Counted from the stretch's first letter, positions 1-6,042 are shown. The stretch is 8,745 nucleotides of DNA from Nanobdellota archaeon (GCA_013335235.1 JAAXVZ010000007.1:6580-15324); one strand, 5' to 3'. Translations and numbers: made by a program. The notes: generated by a model not told the origin, from the sequence alone.

Positions 1-15
1 AGAAGTACAAGGAAT

Positions 16-1278
16 CTAACCCTTGCAGGGATTGCTTAATCTGCCCAGGAACAGGATTAAGCCAGTCTCTTCATCGGTTATCATGAATATGAAGGGGTGG
101 TCTGCGATGAAGTATTCCTGTATAGGCATAGAGGTTGTCCCTATTCCTGTGCCTGTCGCAGCAGCAGCCTCTGTCCCTTCTTCATAGACATCGATGAATG
201 CCTGGTGTATGACAAAGGAAATGTACAGATCCTTAGTTCCCGTCATCCCTGAGAAGTCAGCGCCTGATGTAAAAGCCTGCTTCATGCCCATCTGCTGCAG
301 GTCCTGGCTCATGAAATACTTAGTGTTAAACTTGAACTTAGGGACCATGACTGAGACCTTCTGGCTCTGCAGTTTTGAGTCTACACTCTCTAATACTCCT
401 TCATCCAGGCTGTCTTCAAACTCTTCAATCGTTCCTAGCTCCGGAAGCAGGATTAGCATAGATACCTTCTCTCCTTTGTAAGGCAGCTCGATTGCCTGGT
501 AGCCTTTCTCTTTCATGTACTTGAACTCTTTTGCCTTCCCTACAGACATCATCTTCGCTGTGACTTTATTATCTTTTGCGATAAAGAAATCCCTGTCCGC
601 TGTCTTATCCTTGATGAATGGAGTGACCCAGCTGCCCTTGAAATGGATGGCGTTTGTTATCACAAGCCTGGTCATGGAATCGATACTGCCGGCAGGCAGG
701 AGGTCTTTTATCTTCTGGTTTGTATTTTCTTCGACCCACTTGTTTATCTCGAGCCTAGCAGGTTCAGGCTCACCGAAATTCAGGTTCTTCACATTTCCGC
801 CATAATAATTCTTTGATATCTCTAAATATTCTGGAAGGAACCCATAGTTTTCCTGCGCCCATAGCGCATTTGCAGTAGATAGCATATATTCTTCATTTTT
901 TCTGTTCAAGGAATTATAGAGCGCAGCAAAACCAGGTCTCCTTGTATCATCTGCAGGGAACTTGAATACCTCTGCCATCTCAGATGCTGTTGTTCCGGCT
1001 GCTCCTTCATATGCTATTGCCATGTTGGCATAGATGCTGTATGGCGAGTAGAATAAATTGCCGTCTTTTTCCTTGTAGATCCTGTAAAGGTCGAACGCAA
1101 AGCCGTTGTTCCCTTGAGCCACCTGTAAAATTTTATCAGGGGTTGCAAGAGAATCATCTGCCTCTTCAAAAGAGGGAGCGCATCCTGCGAATAATATCAT
1201 TGCCGCGATTATACTTAATATCAATTTTTTTTGTCTCATGCTAATTTCATTGCAATGCCTCTTCTTAATTGTTTCCAT
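16..1278 (-). CDS. Serpin-family protease inhibitor, predicted lipoprotein
   Basis: A complete serpin, a suicide inhibitor of serine or cysteine proteases. With the start at 1278 it has 420 residues. A hydrophobic segment ends in a lipobox, LFAGC (Cys33), so the mature protein is probably lipid-anchored outside the cell. Family motifs appear in order: NLFYSPYSI (about 74-82), INKWVEENT (178-186), NAIHFKGSW (209-217), the reactive-loop hinge EEGTEAAAA (366-374), DHPFIF (393-398) and the terminal GRLSNP. The hinge has Thr at P14 and small residues at P12-P9, as in inhibitory members. Counting by the alpha-1-antitrypsin register puts P1-P1' at Thr382-Ser383, which suggests an elastase- or subtilisin-like target (inference). 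Start choice: the ATG at 1278 lies 25 bases from a TATA box, as in leaderless genes here. The ATG at 1239 gives a more typical short lipoprotein signal but has no Shine-Dalgarno. An ATG at 1314 would overlap the TATA region. The family call is secure; the start is not. Confidence 0.95.
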   Translation of the reverse strand: METIKKRHCNEISMRQKKLILSIIAAMILFAGCAPSFEEADDSLATPDKILQVAQGNNGFAFDLYRIYKEKDGNLFYSPYSIYANMAIAYEGAAGTTASEMAEVFKFPADDTRRPGFAALYNSLNRKNEEYMLSTANALWAQENYGFLPEYLEISKNYYGGNVKNLNFGEPEPARLEINKWVEENTNQKIKDLLPAGSIDSMTRLVITNAIHFKGSWVTPFIKDKTADRDFFIAKDNKVTAKMMSVGKAKEFKYMKEKGYQAIELPYKGEKVSMLILLPELGTIEEFEDSLDEGVLESVDSKLQSQKVSVMVPKFKFNTKYFMSQDLQQMGMKQAFTSGADFSGMTGTKDLYISFVIHQAFIDVYEEGTEAAAATGTGIGTTSMPIQEYFIADHPFIFMITDEETGLILFLGRLSNPCKG

Positions 1279-1284
1279 GGGTTC

Positions 1285-1306
1285 AATTGCATATGCAATT
1301 ATATAT
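1285..1306 (-). promoter_or_regulatory. Serpin promoter TATA box with overlapping palindrome
   Basis: On the minus strand ATATATAA (1299-1306) is a good archaeal TATA box, centred about 25 bases before the ATG at 1278. That fits a leaderless transcript. Its downstream edge overlaps a perfect 16-base palindrome, AATTGCATATGCAATT, at 1285-1300, which lies where a repressor could block initiation. The TATA call rests on sequence and spacing; the operator role is inference. Confidence 0.55.
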
Positions 1307-1322
1307 TGCAGCAAACTGCAAT
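1305..1322. repeat. Inverted repeat ATTGCAG-N4-CTGCAAT, operator candidate
   Basis: A perfect 7-base inverted repeat with a 4-base spacer sits directly upstream of the serpin TATA box. It shares the TTGCA/TGCAA half-sites of the 16-base palindrome at 1285-1300 and of a third small palindrome, CATTGCAATG, at 1248-1257. Repeated half-sites around one promoter suggest binding of a dimeric regulator, but no regulator gene is visible nearby. Confidence 0.45.
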
Positions 1323-1351
1323 TAGACCAAAAAAGGAATAAAACAAAAGGC

Positions 1352-1390
1352 TTTTATACATTCAAGGCCAAGAAAAGCTTAAAGGTGAGG
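1352..1390 (+). promoter_or_regulatory. Promoter and Shine-Dalgarno of the DUF5667-like gene
   Basis: TTTTATAC at 1352-1359 is a TATA box that would start transcription near 1380. GGTGA at 1384-1388, matching the archaeal 16S rRNA 3' end, lies 7 bases before the ATG at 1396. This is one of only two genes in the window with a clear Shine-Dalgarno, and it fixes the start. Confidence 0.6.
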
Positions 1391-1395
1391 GCTTT

Positions 1396-2823
1396 ATGAA
1401 AAAATTGGTTCTATTTAGCATAGTGCTACTATTGGTTTTTAGCGCATTAGCGCAAGAAGATGTCATCGAGACAGAGGATACAGTCGATCCTGGGACAACA
1501 CCGGACAGCCTGATGTGGGGCGTCGATGTAGCGATGGATAAGATCTCTCTGGCATTGACCTTTGATAATGCAAAGAGAGCTGAGAAAGCGCTTCAGGTAG
1601 CAGAAGAGAGGCTAGCTGAAGTCCGCGCGATGATCAAGGCAAAGAAGCTTGAGCACTCACTGAAAGCAGAACAAGAGCATGAGAAGCTGCTCATAGAAGT
1701 AGAGACTGAAGTGGAGAATGAGAAGAAAGATAAAGGCTCAGACCAGCTTGAGGACACGATCAAGCTTGAGCAGAGGCTATCGAGGCACAAGCAGAGGTTC
1801 GAGAAAGTCGAATCTGAAGTCGAAATTGAAATGAGAGGAGACCTGACACCTGAGCAGCAGGAGAAGCTAGACGCTCTGCTATCTTCATTAGGCGACAATG
1901 TCAGAAGGGTCGAAGTCAAGATCCAGAAAAGAGAAGGTGAGCTTAAATTAAAAGTCAAGACTGAAGAAGGCGAGACCAAGCTGAATGAGATAGAAGGGAA
2001 GCTGTCAGAATATGAATTCAAGGCTCTGCGTGAGCAACAGAAAGCAGCAAAGGAGATAATAAAGGCAGAGCAGAAGATTGCAAGGTTCTCTGCAGTTTCA
2101 GGTATCGCTTCGATCACAGGAAAGGTTAGCGGAAGCAGCAATGATGACACAGATAATGCTGAGGAAGAGGATGCCGAAGAGATAAATGAGGACATAGAAG
2201 AAGATGCTATTGATGATTCTGTGTTAGAAGATGAATTCGAAGATGAGATAGAGGATGAAGTCGAAGACGGGTCTGAAGCAGAGGATGAAGATGAATTCGA
2301 AGATGAGATAGAGGATGAAGTCGAAGACAGGTCTGAAGCAGAGGACGAAGATGAAACAGAAATCGAAGATGAAATAGAAGATGAAGTCGAAGACAGGTCT
2401 GAAACAGAGGATGAAGATGAAACAGAAATCGAAGATGAGGTAGAGGATGAAATCGAAGAAGAGTCTGAATACGAATCAGAGGAATCATCCAGCTTGTTTG
2501 CTATCTACAACCTCGTGGTCCCTGAATTCACGGAAAGGACTGTTGAATCAGCCGAGCGTTATGTCGATGCTGCAAGGTCTGCCTTAAGCAAGTCCAGAGA
2601 GCTTTACACTGGAAAGGATTTCAAGCAGTCATATGCCTATGCCAAGTTTGCGACAAGGCTTGCAAACAGGGCTCTTTCAGGAAAGTTCTTTCCTAACATA
2701 AGCGGCGGCGGAAGGCCCGGAAACAATGACGATGAGATAAGGCCTCCACCAAGAGAACTAAAGAGCAATAGGACTGTTGTGGACGCAAGGATAAAGCTGG
2801 ACAACAAAGGCAAGACACAGTAG
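1396..2823 (+). CDS. Secreted DUF5667-like coiled-coil protein with acidic repeats
   Basis: A 475-residue predicted secreted protein. Residues 1-19 form a signal peptide (MKKLVLFSIVLLLVFSALA, cleavage before Gln20). Residues about 33-105 (from TTPDSLMWGVDVAMDKISLA, then a helix with KRAEKALQVAEERLAEVRAM) resemble the DUF5667 family of archaeal and bacterial secreted proteins. Residues about 85-230 are strongly charged and predicted coiled coil. Residues about 250-365 are almost all Asp and Glu, with four near-identical units of 20-22 residues at 278-357. A second helical part (about 375-430) precedes a Gly/Pro-rich tail with sequons NIS (Asn434) and NRT (Asn458). No membrane anchor is visible, so it is probably released or bound by charge. 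The acidic tract may bind cations or polycations (inference). Its biochemical role is unknown. Confidence 0.88.
   Translation: MKKLVLFSIVLLLVFSALAQEDVIETEDTVDPGTTPDSLMWGVDVAMDKISLALTFDNAKRAEKALQVAEERLAEVRAMIKAKKLEHSLKAEQEHEKLLIEVETEVENEKKDKGSDQLEDTIKLEQRLSRHKQRFEKVESEVEIEMRGDLTPEQQEKLDALLSSLGDNVRRVEVKIQKREGELKLKVKTEEGETKLNEIEGKLSEYEFKALREQQKAAKEIIKAEQKIARFSAVSGIASITGKVSGSSNDDTDNAEEEDAEEINEDIEEDAIDDSVLEDEFEDEIEDEVEDGSEAEDEDEFEDEIEDEVEDRSEAEDEDETEIEDEIEDEVEDRSETEDEDETEIEDEVEDEIEEESEYESEESSSLFAIYNLVVPEFTERTVESAERYVDAARSALSKSRELYTGKDFKQSYAYAKFATRLANRALSGKFFPNISGGGRPGNNDDEIRPPPRELKSNRTVVDARIKLDNKGKTQ
2227..2475 (+). repeat. In-frame acidic tandem repeat, 60-66 bp units
   Basis: Four units lie within the coding region: 2227-2280 (partial), 2281-2340, 2341-2406 and 2407 to about 2475. 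Each encodes variants of EDEDEFEDEIEDEVEDRSEA; units 3 and 4 carry two extra residues (TEIEDE form). Positions 2227-2280 and 2287-2340 match at 53 of 54 bases, differing only at 2269/2329. That near-identity at the DNA level points to recent duplication. Confidence 0.9.
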
Positions 2824-2848
2824 TTTTTTCTCAAATCTTTTTTTCTTT
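2824..2848 (+). terminator. Oligo-T terminator
   Basis: Immediately after the stop codon come T6 (2824-2829) and T7 (2838-2844), then CTTT. Runs of T on the coding strand are the standard archaeal intrinsic termination signal, and no hairpin is needed. The following gene has its own promoter, which supports termination here. Confidence 0.6.
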
Positions 2849-2898
2849 ATATTAACCCATATTTATAGTATTACTTTTAAGTGATAAAAAATAATAAA

Positions 2899-2907
2899 TT
2901 TTATATA
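2899..2907 (+). promoter_or_regulatory. TATA box of the cysteine hydrolase gene
   Basis: TTTTATATA is a near-consensus archaeal TATA element centred about 26 bases upstream of the ATG at 2930. Transcription should start at or next to the start codon, giving a leaderless message. No Shine-Dalgarno is visible. Confidence 0.6.
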
Positions 2908-2929
2908 CACATAAGAGATTAGTGCCCTA

Positions 2930-3463
2930 ATGACATATGTATTGCTCATAATCGATGCATACAAAGGCATAGAAAACTATAGTCTTGTCCGGCCGGCATT
3001 TGGTGCAAGTGATCCGCTTCATGTCGTCTCTAACATAGAAATGGCTTTAGGAAAGGCAAGGGCTGACCAGGCAGAGATATTCTATTTCCTGAAAGCTGAT
3101 CCTAAGTCAGGAGATTTCTCTGGAGCGGAGATTGAGTCTTTTTTTCCTGACTTTGTGCTGCCTGAAGAAAGATACATAAAAGAACACTGGTCTGCCTTTG
3201 ACGGAATGCAGTATTCCATGCAAAAGGAAAAATTTCGCCTGAGAGAGAGGCTTTCAGGGACCAGCCAGCTTATCATAGGCGGGTTTGATTTTGCCTCATG
3301 TGTCATCGCGACAGCAGCAAGCGCAGCAGAGGATTATGGTCATTCAGTCTGTCTTCCAAAAGACTTGATGCTGACAGACCATAGATGCCTAGATAAGGCA
3401 ATACAGCTTATACAGGAAAACCCGAAGATGTGCCTTACAGAAAAATTCAACGCAGGTCTATAA
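2930..3463 (+). CDS. Isochorismatase-like cysteine hydrolase
   Basis: A 177-residue cytoplasmic alpha/beta hydrolase of the isochorismatase-like superfamily, whose members hydrolyse amides, imides or vinyl ethers with an Asp-Lys-Cys triad. The triad is visible: Asp9 in VLLIIDAYKG, Lys84 in YIKEHWSAFDG, and nucleophile Cys124 in GFDFASCVIATAASAAEDYG, followed by the usual small-residue helix and HSVCLPKDLML. The N-terminal strand starts at the initiator Met, consistent with the leaderless start. The metal-binding Asp-x-His pattern of nicotinamidases is absent (the region reads FYFLKADPKSGDF), so NAD salvage is unlikely. The substrate cannot be assigned. Its last six bases overlap the end of the convergent epimerase gene. 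The family call is strong; the substrate is unknown. Confidence 0.88.
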   Translation: MTYVLLIIDAYKGIENYSLVRPAFGASDPLHVVSNIEMALGKARADQAEIFYFLKADPKSGDFSGAEIESFFPDFVLPEERYIKEHWSAFDGMQYSMQKEKFRLRERLSGTSQLIIGGFDFASCVIATAASAAEDYGHSVCLPKDLMLTDHRCLDKAIQLIQENPKMCLTEKFNAGL

Positions 3464-4531
3464 TCTCTCTATTATCTCGACTATCTTCTCGCCGGCAGTC
3501 CCATCCCCAAGCGGGTTTCTCCATAATCTGGATTTAGGCCTTGAGAAATGGTATATGGCACCCTCCAGTTTCTTCTGGTCCAGGCCGACAACCATGTTAG
3601 CTCCGCAGGAGACTGTCTCCGGCCTCTCAGTATTCTCCCTGATCGTGATGCAGGGGACTTGCAGGACGCATGCCTCTTCCTGGACTCCGCCTGAGTCTGT
3701 CACAATCATATGAGCGCTCTCTTCCAGGCATAGGAAGTCGATGTAGCCAAGCGGCTCTGTTATTATCGCCTGGTCGAATTTCAGATTGAATTCCTTGAGC
3801 TTTGCCCTGGTCCTTGGATGCATCGGCCAGACAAGCTTCTTCTGTGTCTTCTCTACAAGGATTGCAAGGAAATCCAGGAGATGGACTAAACTATCTTTAT
3901 AATCCACATTCAGACCCCTGTGGGCTGTGAACAGTATATATTCTGACTTCTTGAGATTTAGCTCCTCGAGTATGCTGGACCTCTTCGTGAGGTGCCTGTT
4001 CTGCATGACTGCATCCACTATTGTGTTTCCAGTCACGGATATCTTCTTCCTTGCGATGCCTTCGCCTGTGAGGATATTCTTCTGCACTTCTGTCGGGCAG
4101 AAGAGCAGGTCTGAGATAGAGTCGCAGAGTATCCTGTTCTTCTCTTCCGGCATCCTCCTGTCATAGGAGCGGAGGCCAGCTTCTATATGCCCTGTCTTTA
4201 TATCTTGCTTCGCCGCTGCAAGGATCGCTGCAAGGACAGTGTTCGTGTCGCCTTGCGCGAGGACTATGTCTGGCCTCTCTTTCAGGAGTATATCTTCTAT
4301 TGCGATCAGCATCTTCCCTGTCTGGTTGCCATGCTCTGCGCTCCCTATGCCTAGATTGTACTTCGGCGCAGGCAAAGATAGCTCAGAGAAAAACACTTTA
4401 TCCATATTCTCTGAATAATGCTGGTTTGAGTGTATTATGAAAAAATCAAGCTTCTTCTTGATAATATCTCTGATGACAGGGGACATCTTGATGATCTCAG
4501 GCCGTGTGCCGAGTACTATGCAGATTTTCAT
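3458..4531 (-). CDS. wecB: UDP-N-acetylglucosamine 2-epimerase, non-hydrolysing
   Basis: This 357-residue protein of normal family length interconverts UDP-GlcNAc and UDP-ManNAc, a precursor for ManNAc-type sugars in surface glycans and, in archaea, protein N-glycans. Motifs in order: GTRPEIIK (8-15, with Arg10 and Lys15), QGDT (Asp95), HIEAGLRS (Glu117), MPEEKNR (Glu129/130), TAHRGLN (His204), TDSGGVQEE (278-286) and RENTERPE (298-305). All expected catalytic acids and the histidine are present. The segment after His204 reads HRGLN rather than the common HRREN, a modest deviation. The usual partner, UDP-ManNAc dehydrogenase, is not next to it, nor are glycosyltransferases, so it stands alone here. 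The gene has its own promoter and probably a leaderless start. Confidence 0.95.
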   Translation of the reverse strand: MKICIVLGTRPEIIKMSPVIRDIIKKKLDFFIIHSNQHYSENMDKVFFSELSLPAPKYNLGIGSAEHGNQTGKMLIAIEDILLKERPDIVLAQGDTNTVLAAILAAAKQDIKTGHIEAGLRSYDRRMPEEKNRILCDSISDLLFCPTEVQKNILTGEGIARKKISVTGNTIVDAVMQNRHLTKRSSILEELNLKKSEYILFTAHRGLNVDYKDSLVHLLDFLAILVEKTQKKLVWPMHPRTRAKLKEFNLKFDQAIITEPLGYIDFLCLEESAHMIVTDSGGVQEEACVLQVPCITIRENTERPETVSCGANMVVGLDQKKLEGAIYHFSRPKSRLWRNPLGDGTAGEKIVEIIERL

Positions 4532-4549
4532 AATATTGGAGAAAGAGGG

Positions 4550-4565
4550 TCACTATTTAAAGTGA
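4550..4565 (-). promoter_or_regulatory. Epimerase TATA box inside an inverted repeat
   Basis: On the minus strand TTTAAATA (4554-4561) is centred about 26 bases before the ATG at 4531, consistent with a leaderless transcript. It is enclosed by a 5-base inverted repeat, TCACT (4550-4554) and AGTGA (4561-4565), with a 6-base spacer. The geometry would suit a repressor competing with TBP. The promoter is well supported; the operator is speculative. Confidence 0.5.
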
Positions 4566-4639
4566 ACTATGCAAACTTTTTTAGAGAGTAATCTTCAGTT
4601 TTGCATATTTTTTATAATCCTTAATAAGGTATTTATGTT

Positions 4640-4655
4640 ATTACTATTTAGTAAT
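4640..4655. repeat. Small inverted repeat ATTACT-N4-AGTAAT in a divergent intergenic region
   Basis: The AT-rich 213-base gap between the epimerase and the next gene (4532-4744) contains this perfect 6-base inverted repeat as well as the two divergent promoters. No open reading frame or RNA gene was recognised there. In such AT-rich DNA a short dyad may be chance. Confidence 0.3.
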
Positions 4656-4700
4656 CAATTATCAAAAAATTTATAAATGATGCTTTATTCATATCCCCTA

Positions 4701-4725
4701 TGGTAGAAGTATTATAAACCTACCA
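4701..4725 (+). promoter_or_regulatory. TATA box flanked by TGGTAG/CTACCA
   Basis: TATTATAAA (4710-4718) lies about 30 bases before the ATG at 4745, giving a leader of at most a few bases. A perfect 6-base inverted repeat, TGGTAG (4701-4706) and CTACCA (4720-4725), brackets the TATA element with a 13-base spacer. This resembles an operator that would occlude TBP and TFB; the function is inferred. Confidence 0.5.
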
Positions 4726-4744
4726 AAAATCTCAACCCAGAAAA

Positions 4745-5122
4745 ATGATCGAAGCTGACATCGTCCTATACCGTTTCAATGTGAAGATACTGGAAAAGCA
4801 TGTAGAACTATCAAGGCTAGAATCCATGACTTTCGGGACCAAGCAGAATAATAGCATCCAAATCCCAACCCAATACGGCTGGGAAGGTGTCCGTGACTTC
4901 CATGGGGTTATCTTCACAGATGGCTATCTTCTTTATGCAAGGTCAGATGTCGCAAGCGCGATAGTCGTTGATAATGTGTGGTCGTGGAAAAAGGATGCAG
5001 TTCTCGCTGTTCCTGTGTCAAATATTGGTTTTGGCTGGGAAGAGAACCATCATCACAGATATCGCTTCGAAATCATTCAGAGCGCCAAGTACAGGGAAGC
5101 TGGACACCGGCATCCTAGATAG
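4745..5122 (+). CDS. Unrecognised beta-rich protein; probably 5' part of a frameshifted gene
   Basis: This frame encodes 125 residues from the only usable start: an in-frame TAA lies at 4715 and a near-leaderless TATA box precedes the ATG. Residues 1-98 look like a compact beta-rich domain (for example FHGVIFTDGYLLYARS and DAVLAVPVSNIGFGW). I do not recognise the family. After Glu100 the frame turns into a His/Arg-rich tail, NHHHRYRF and onward, unlike the rest, and stops at 5120-5122. In the +1 frame the same DNA from 5046 reads as ordinary protein (TIITDIASKSFRAPSTGKLD) and continues without a stop into the coiled-coil sequence ending at 5648. The simplest reading is one gene of about 300 residues broken by a one-base insertion near 5042-5046, either real or a sequence error. 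If both ends are genuine, this is a separate small gene. Confidence 0.65.
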   Translation: MIEADIVLYRFNVKILEKHVELSRLESMTFGTKQNNSIQIPTQYGWEGVRDFHGVIFTDGYLLYARSDVASAIVVDNVWSWKKDAVLAVPVSNIGFGWEENHHHRYRFEIIQSAKYREAGHRHPR

Positions 5123-5153
5123 AATTATAAAGCAATCCGTTCTAGCATACTTC

Positions 5154-5648
5154 ATGTTCGGCCTATTCAAGTTCGATAAAGAGAAGCAGATTCAGGAACT
5201 TACCACAAGGAAGATAGACCTTGAAAAGAAGATTGCAGACATGAAAGCCAATCTGGCAAGGATTGCGGCAGATATTGAGACACATAGGAAGATAGTCCCT
5301 GAAGAAGAGGTCAAATACAGGATTGAGCTCTTGAGAGAGAAGTTTGTCATGTATCTTGATGCTCTCGACAGCTCGAAGAAGCTTTCCAAGTCCTTCAAGA
5401 ACGGAGACTATATCTCGCTGCAGAAGCATCTCTATGACTATCCTGTAGGTGTTTCTGACAGGGTGAAAAGCCACATCCAAAAAGAGCAGGATATACTGGC
5501 GGACAGGAAGCTTGACATCGAGAACCATATGAGGAGAAGGGTAGAAGAGAAAGGAAGGATAGAGAATGAGGTCATTGGGCTTGAAAAGCAACATTCTCAG
5601 GCTAAAGAGGGTTTATATAAATTAGGTATCAGTCAGCAAAAGCCTTGA
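5154..5648 (+). CDS. Coiled-coil protein; probably 3' part of the same gene, or a separate gene
   Basis: From the ATG at 5154 this frame encodes 164 residues starting MFGLFKFDKEKQIQEL and dominated by charged helices with coiled-coil character (about 10-50 and 118-155), separated by a less regular stretch around YISLQKHLYDYPVGVSD. The frame is open upstream to at least 4968 and looks coding from about 5046, so the segment most likely belongs to the gene starting at 4745, shifted by one base. There is a rival view: AATTATAA at 5123-5130 is centred about 27 bases before the ATG at 5154, the same geometry as leaderless genes here, so this could be independent. There is no signal peptide and no recognised domain. 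The 3' end overlaps the convergent VanZ-like gene by 20 bases. Confidence 0.65.
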   Translation: MFGLFKFDKEKQIQELTTRKIDLEKKIADMKANLARIAADIETHRKIVPEEEVKYRIELLREKFVMYLDALDSSKKLSKSFKNGDYISLQKHLYDYPVGVSDRVKSHIQKEQDILADRKLDIENHMRRRVEEKGRIENEVIGLEKQHSQAKEGLYKLGISQQKP

Positions 5649-5994
5649 TCACGACTTCTGCGATCAGGCAATAGGCGAGGCTCCCTGCAATCCCGAATGC
5701 CATGTCCAGGACATCGAAGGTCCTGTATGTAGTGAATATCTTCTGGACTATCTCTACGGCAACAGCGACCCCTACGGAATATGCGAATGAGGCAGCTATA
5801 GGCCACCTGAAGTTCACGAACCTGTGCGAGAGGACAACAGACAGCGACATGGTATTCATGAAAAAATAAATGAAATGCATATGATATCCTGACATGAACT
5901 TCGCTGTTGCAGGTGTCAGGGGAGCGACTGACGCGACAAATAGCGCAGCCTGCAATCCCAAAAACAGCATGACTGCAGGAATGAATTTTTTCAT
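5629..5994 (-). CDS. VanZ-like small integral membrane protein
   Basis: With the ATG at 5994 it has 121 residues and about four hydrophobic segments (roughly 4-22, 36-57, 65-83 and 98-117). The third helix ends in EIVQKIFTTYRTFDVLDMAFGIAG (81-104, read as segments EIVQKIF, TTYRTFDV and LDMAFGIAG). This matches the VanZ-family pattern of Glu-x-x-Gln, an Arg in the loop, then Asp before a Gly-rich last helix. VanZ proteins are membrane proteins of poorly defined chemistry; one lowers teicoplanin susceptibility in bacteria. No glycopeptide-resistance genes are present, and an archaeal host would have no murein, so a resistance role should not be assumed. The start at 5994 is chosen for its GGTG Shine-Dalgarno; a TTG at 6027 would add 11 residues but lies too close to the TATA box. 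Confidence 0.75.
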   Translation of the reverse strand: MKKFIPAVMLFLGLQAALFVASVAPLTPATAKFMSGYHMHFIYFFMNTMSLSVVLSHRFVNFRWPIAASFAYSVGVAVAVEIVQKIFTTYRTFDVLDMAFGIAGSLAYCLIAEVVIKAFAD

Positions 5995-5999
5995 GTGTG

Positions 6000-6041
6000 C
6001 ACCGAATCTAAAAAACAAGGCCTTCAATATAAAAATTTATA
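6000..6041 (-). promoter_or_regulatory. TATA box and Shine-Dalgarno of the VanZ-like gene
   Basis: On the minus strand TATAAATT (6034-6041) would start transcription near 6012. GGTG (complement of 6000-6003) follows, five bases before the ATG at 5994. The leader would be under 20 bases, and this pairing selects the ATG at 5994 over the upstream TTG. Confidence 0.5.
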
Positions 6042-6042
6042 G

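Noticed and set aside
1593..2195. A 200-codon open frame antisense to the secreted coiled-coil gene
   Set aside because: Its product is a low-complexity Ser-rich mirror of charged helices and it lacks a promoter or Shine-Dalgarno; the forward gene has a signal peptide, Shine-Dalgarno and terminator.
2227..2475. Regular 60-66 base repeats as a possible CRISPR array
   Set aside because: The units are contiguous, in frame and protein-coding, with no distinct spacers.
2207..2488. An antisense frame across the acidic repeat
   Set aside because: It is just the Leu/His/Arg/Pro-rich reverse reading of Asp/Glu codons and has no independent signals.
2930..3463. Nicotinamidase identity for the cysteine hydrolase
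   Set aside because: The catalytic triad fits, but the metal-binding Asp-x-His motif of nicotinamidases is absent.
4968..5648. ATG at 4968 as the start of the coiled-coil gene
   Set aside because: The first 26 codons overlap the clearly coding beta-rich frame and read like an off-frame shadow (Cys- and Met-rich); no promoter or Shine-Dalgarno precedes it.
5629..5994. Glycopeptide-resistance role for the VanZ-like protein
   Set aside because: No other van genes are present and the host appears archaeal, so only the membrane-protein family is supported.
5995..6027. TTG at 6027 as the start of the VanZ-like gene
   Set aside because: It lies only about ten bases from the TATA box, so it would be upstream of the expected transcript start; the ATG at 5994 has a well-placed GGTG.
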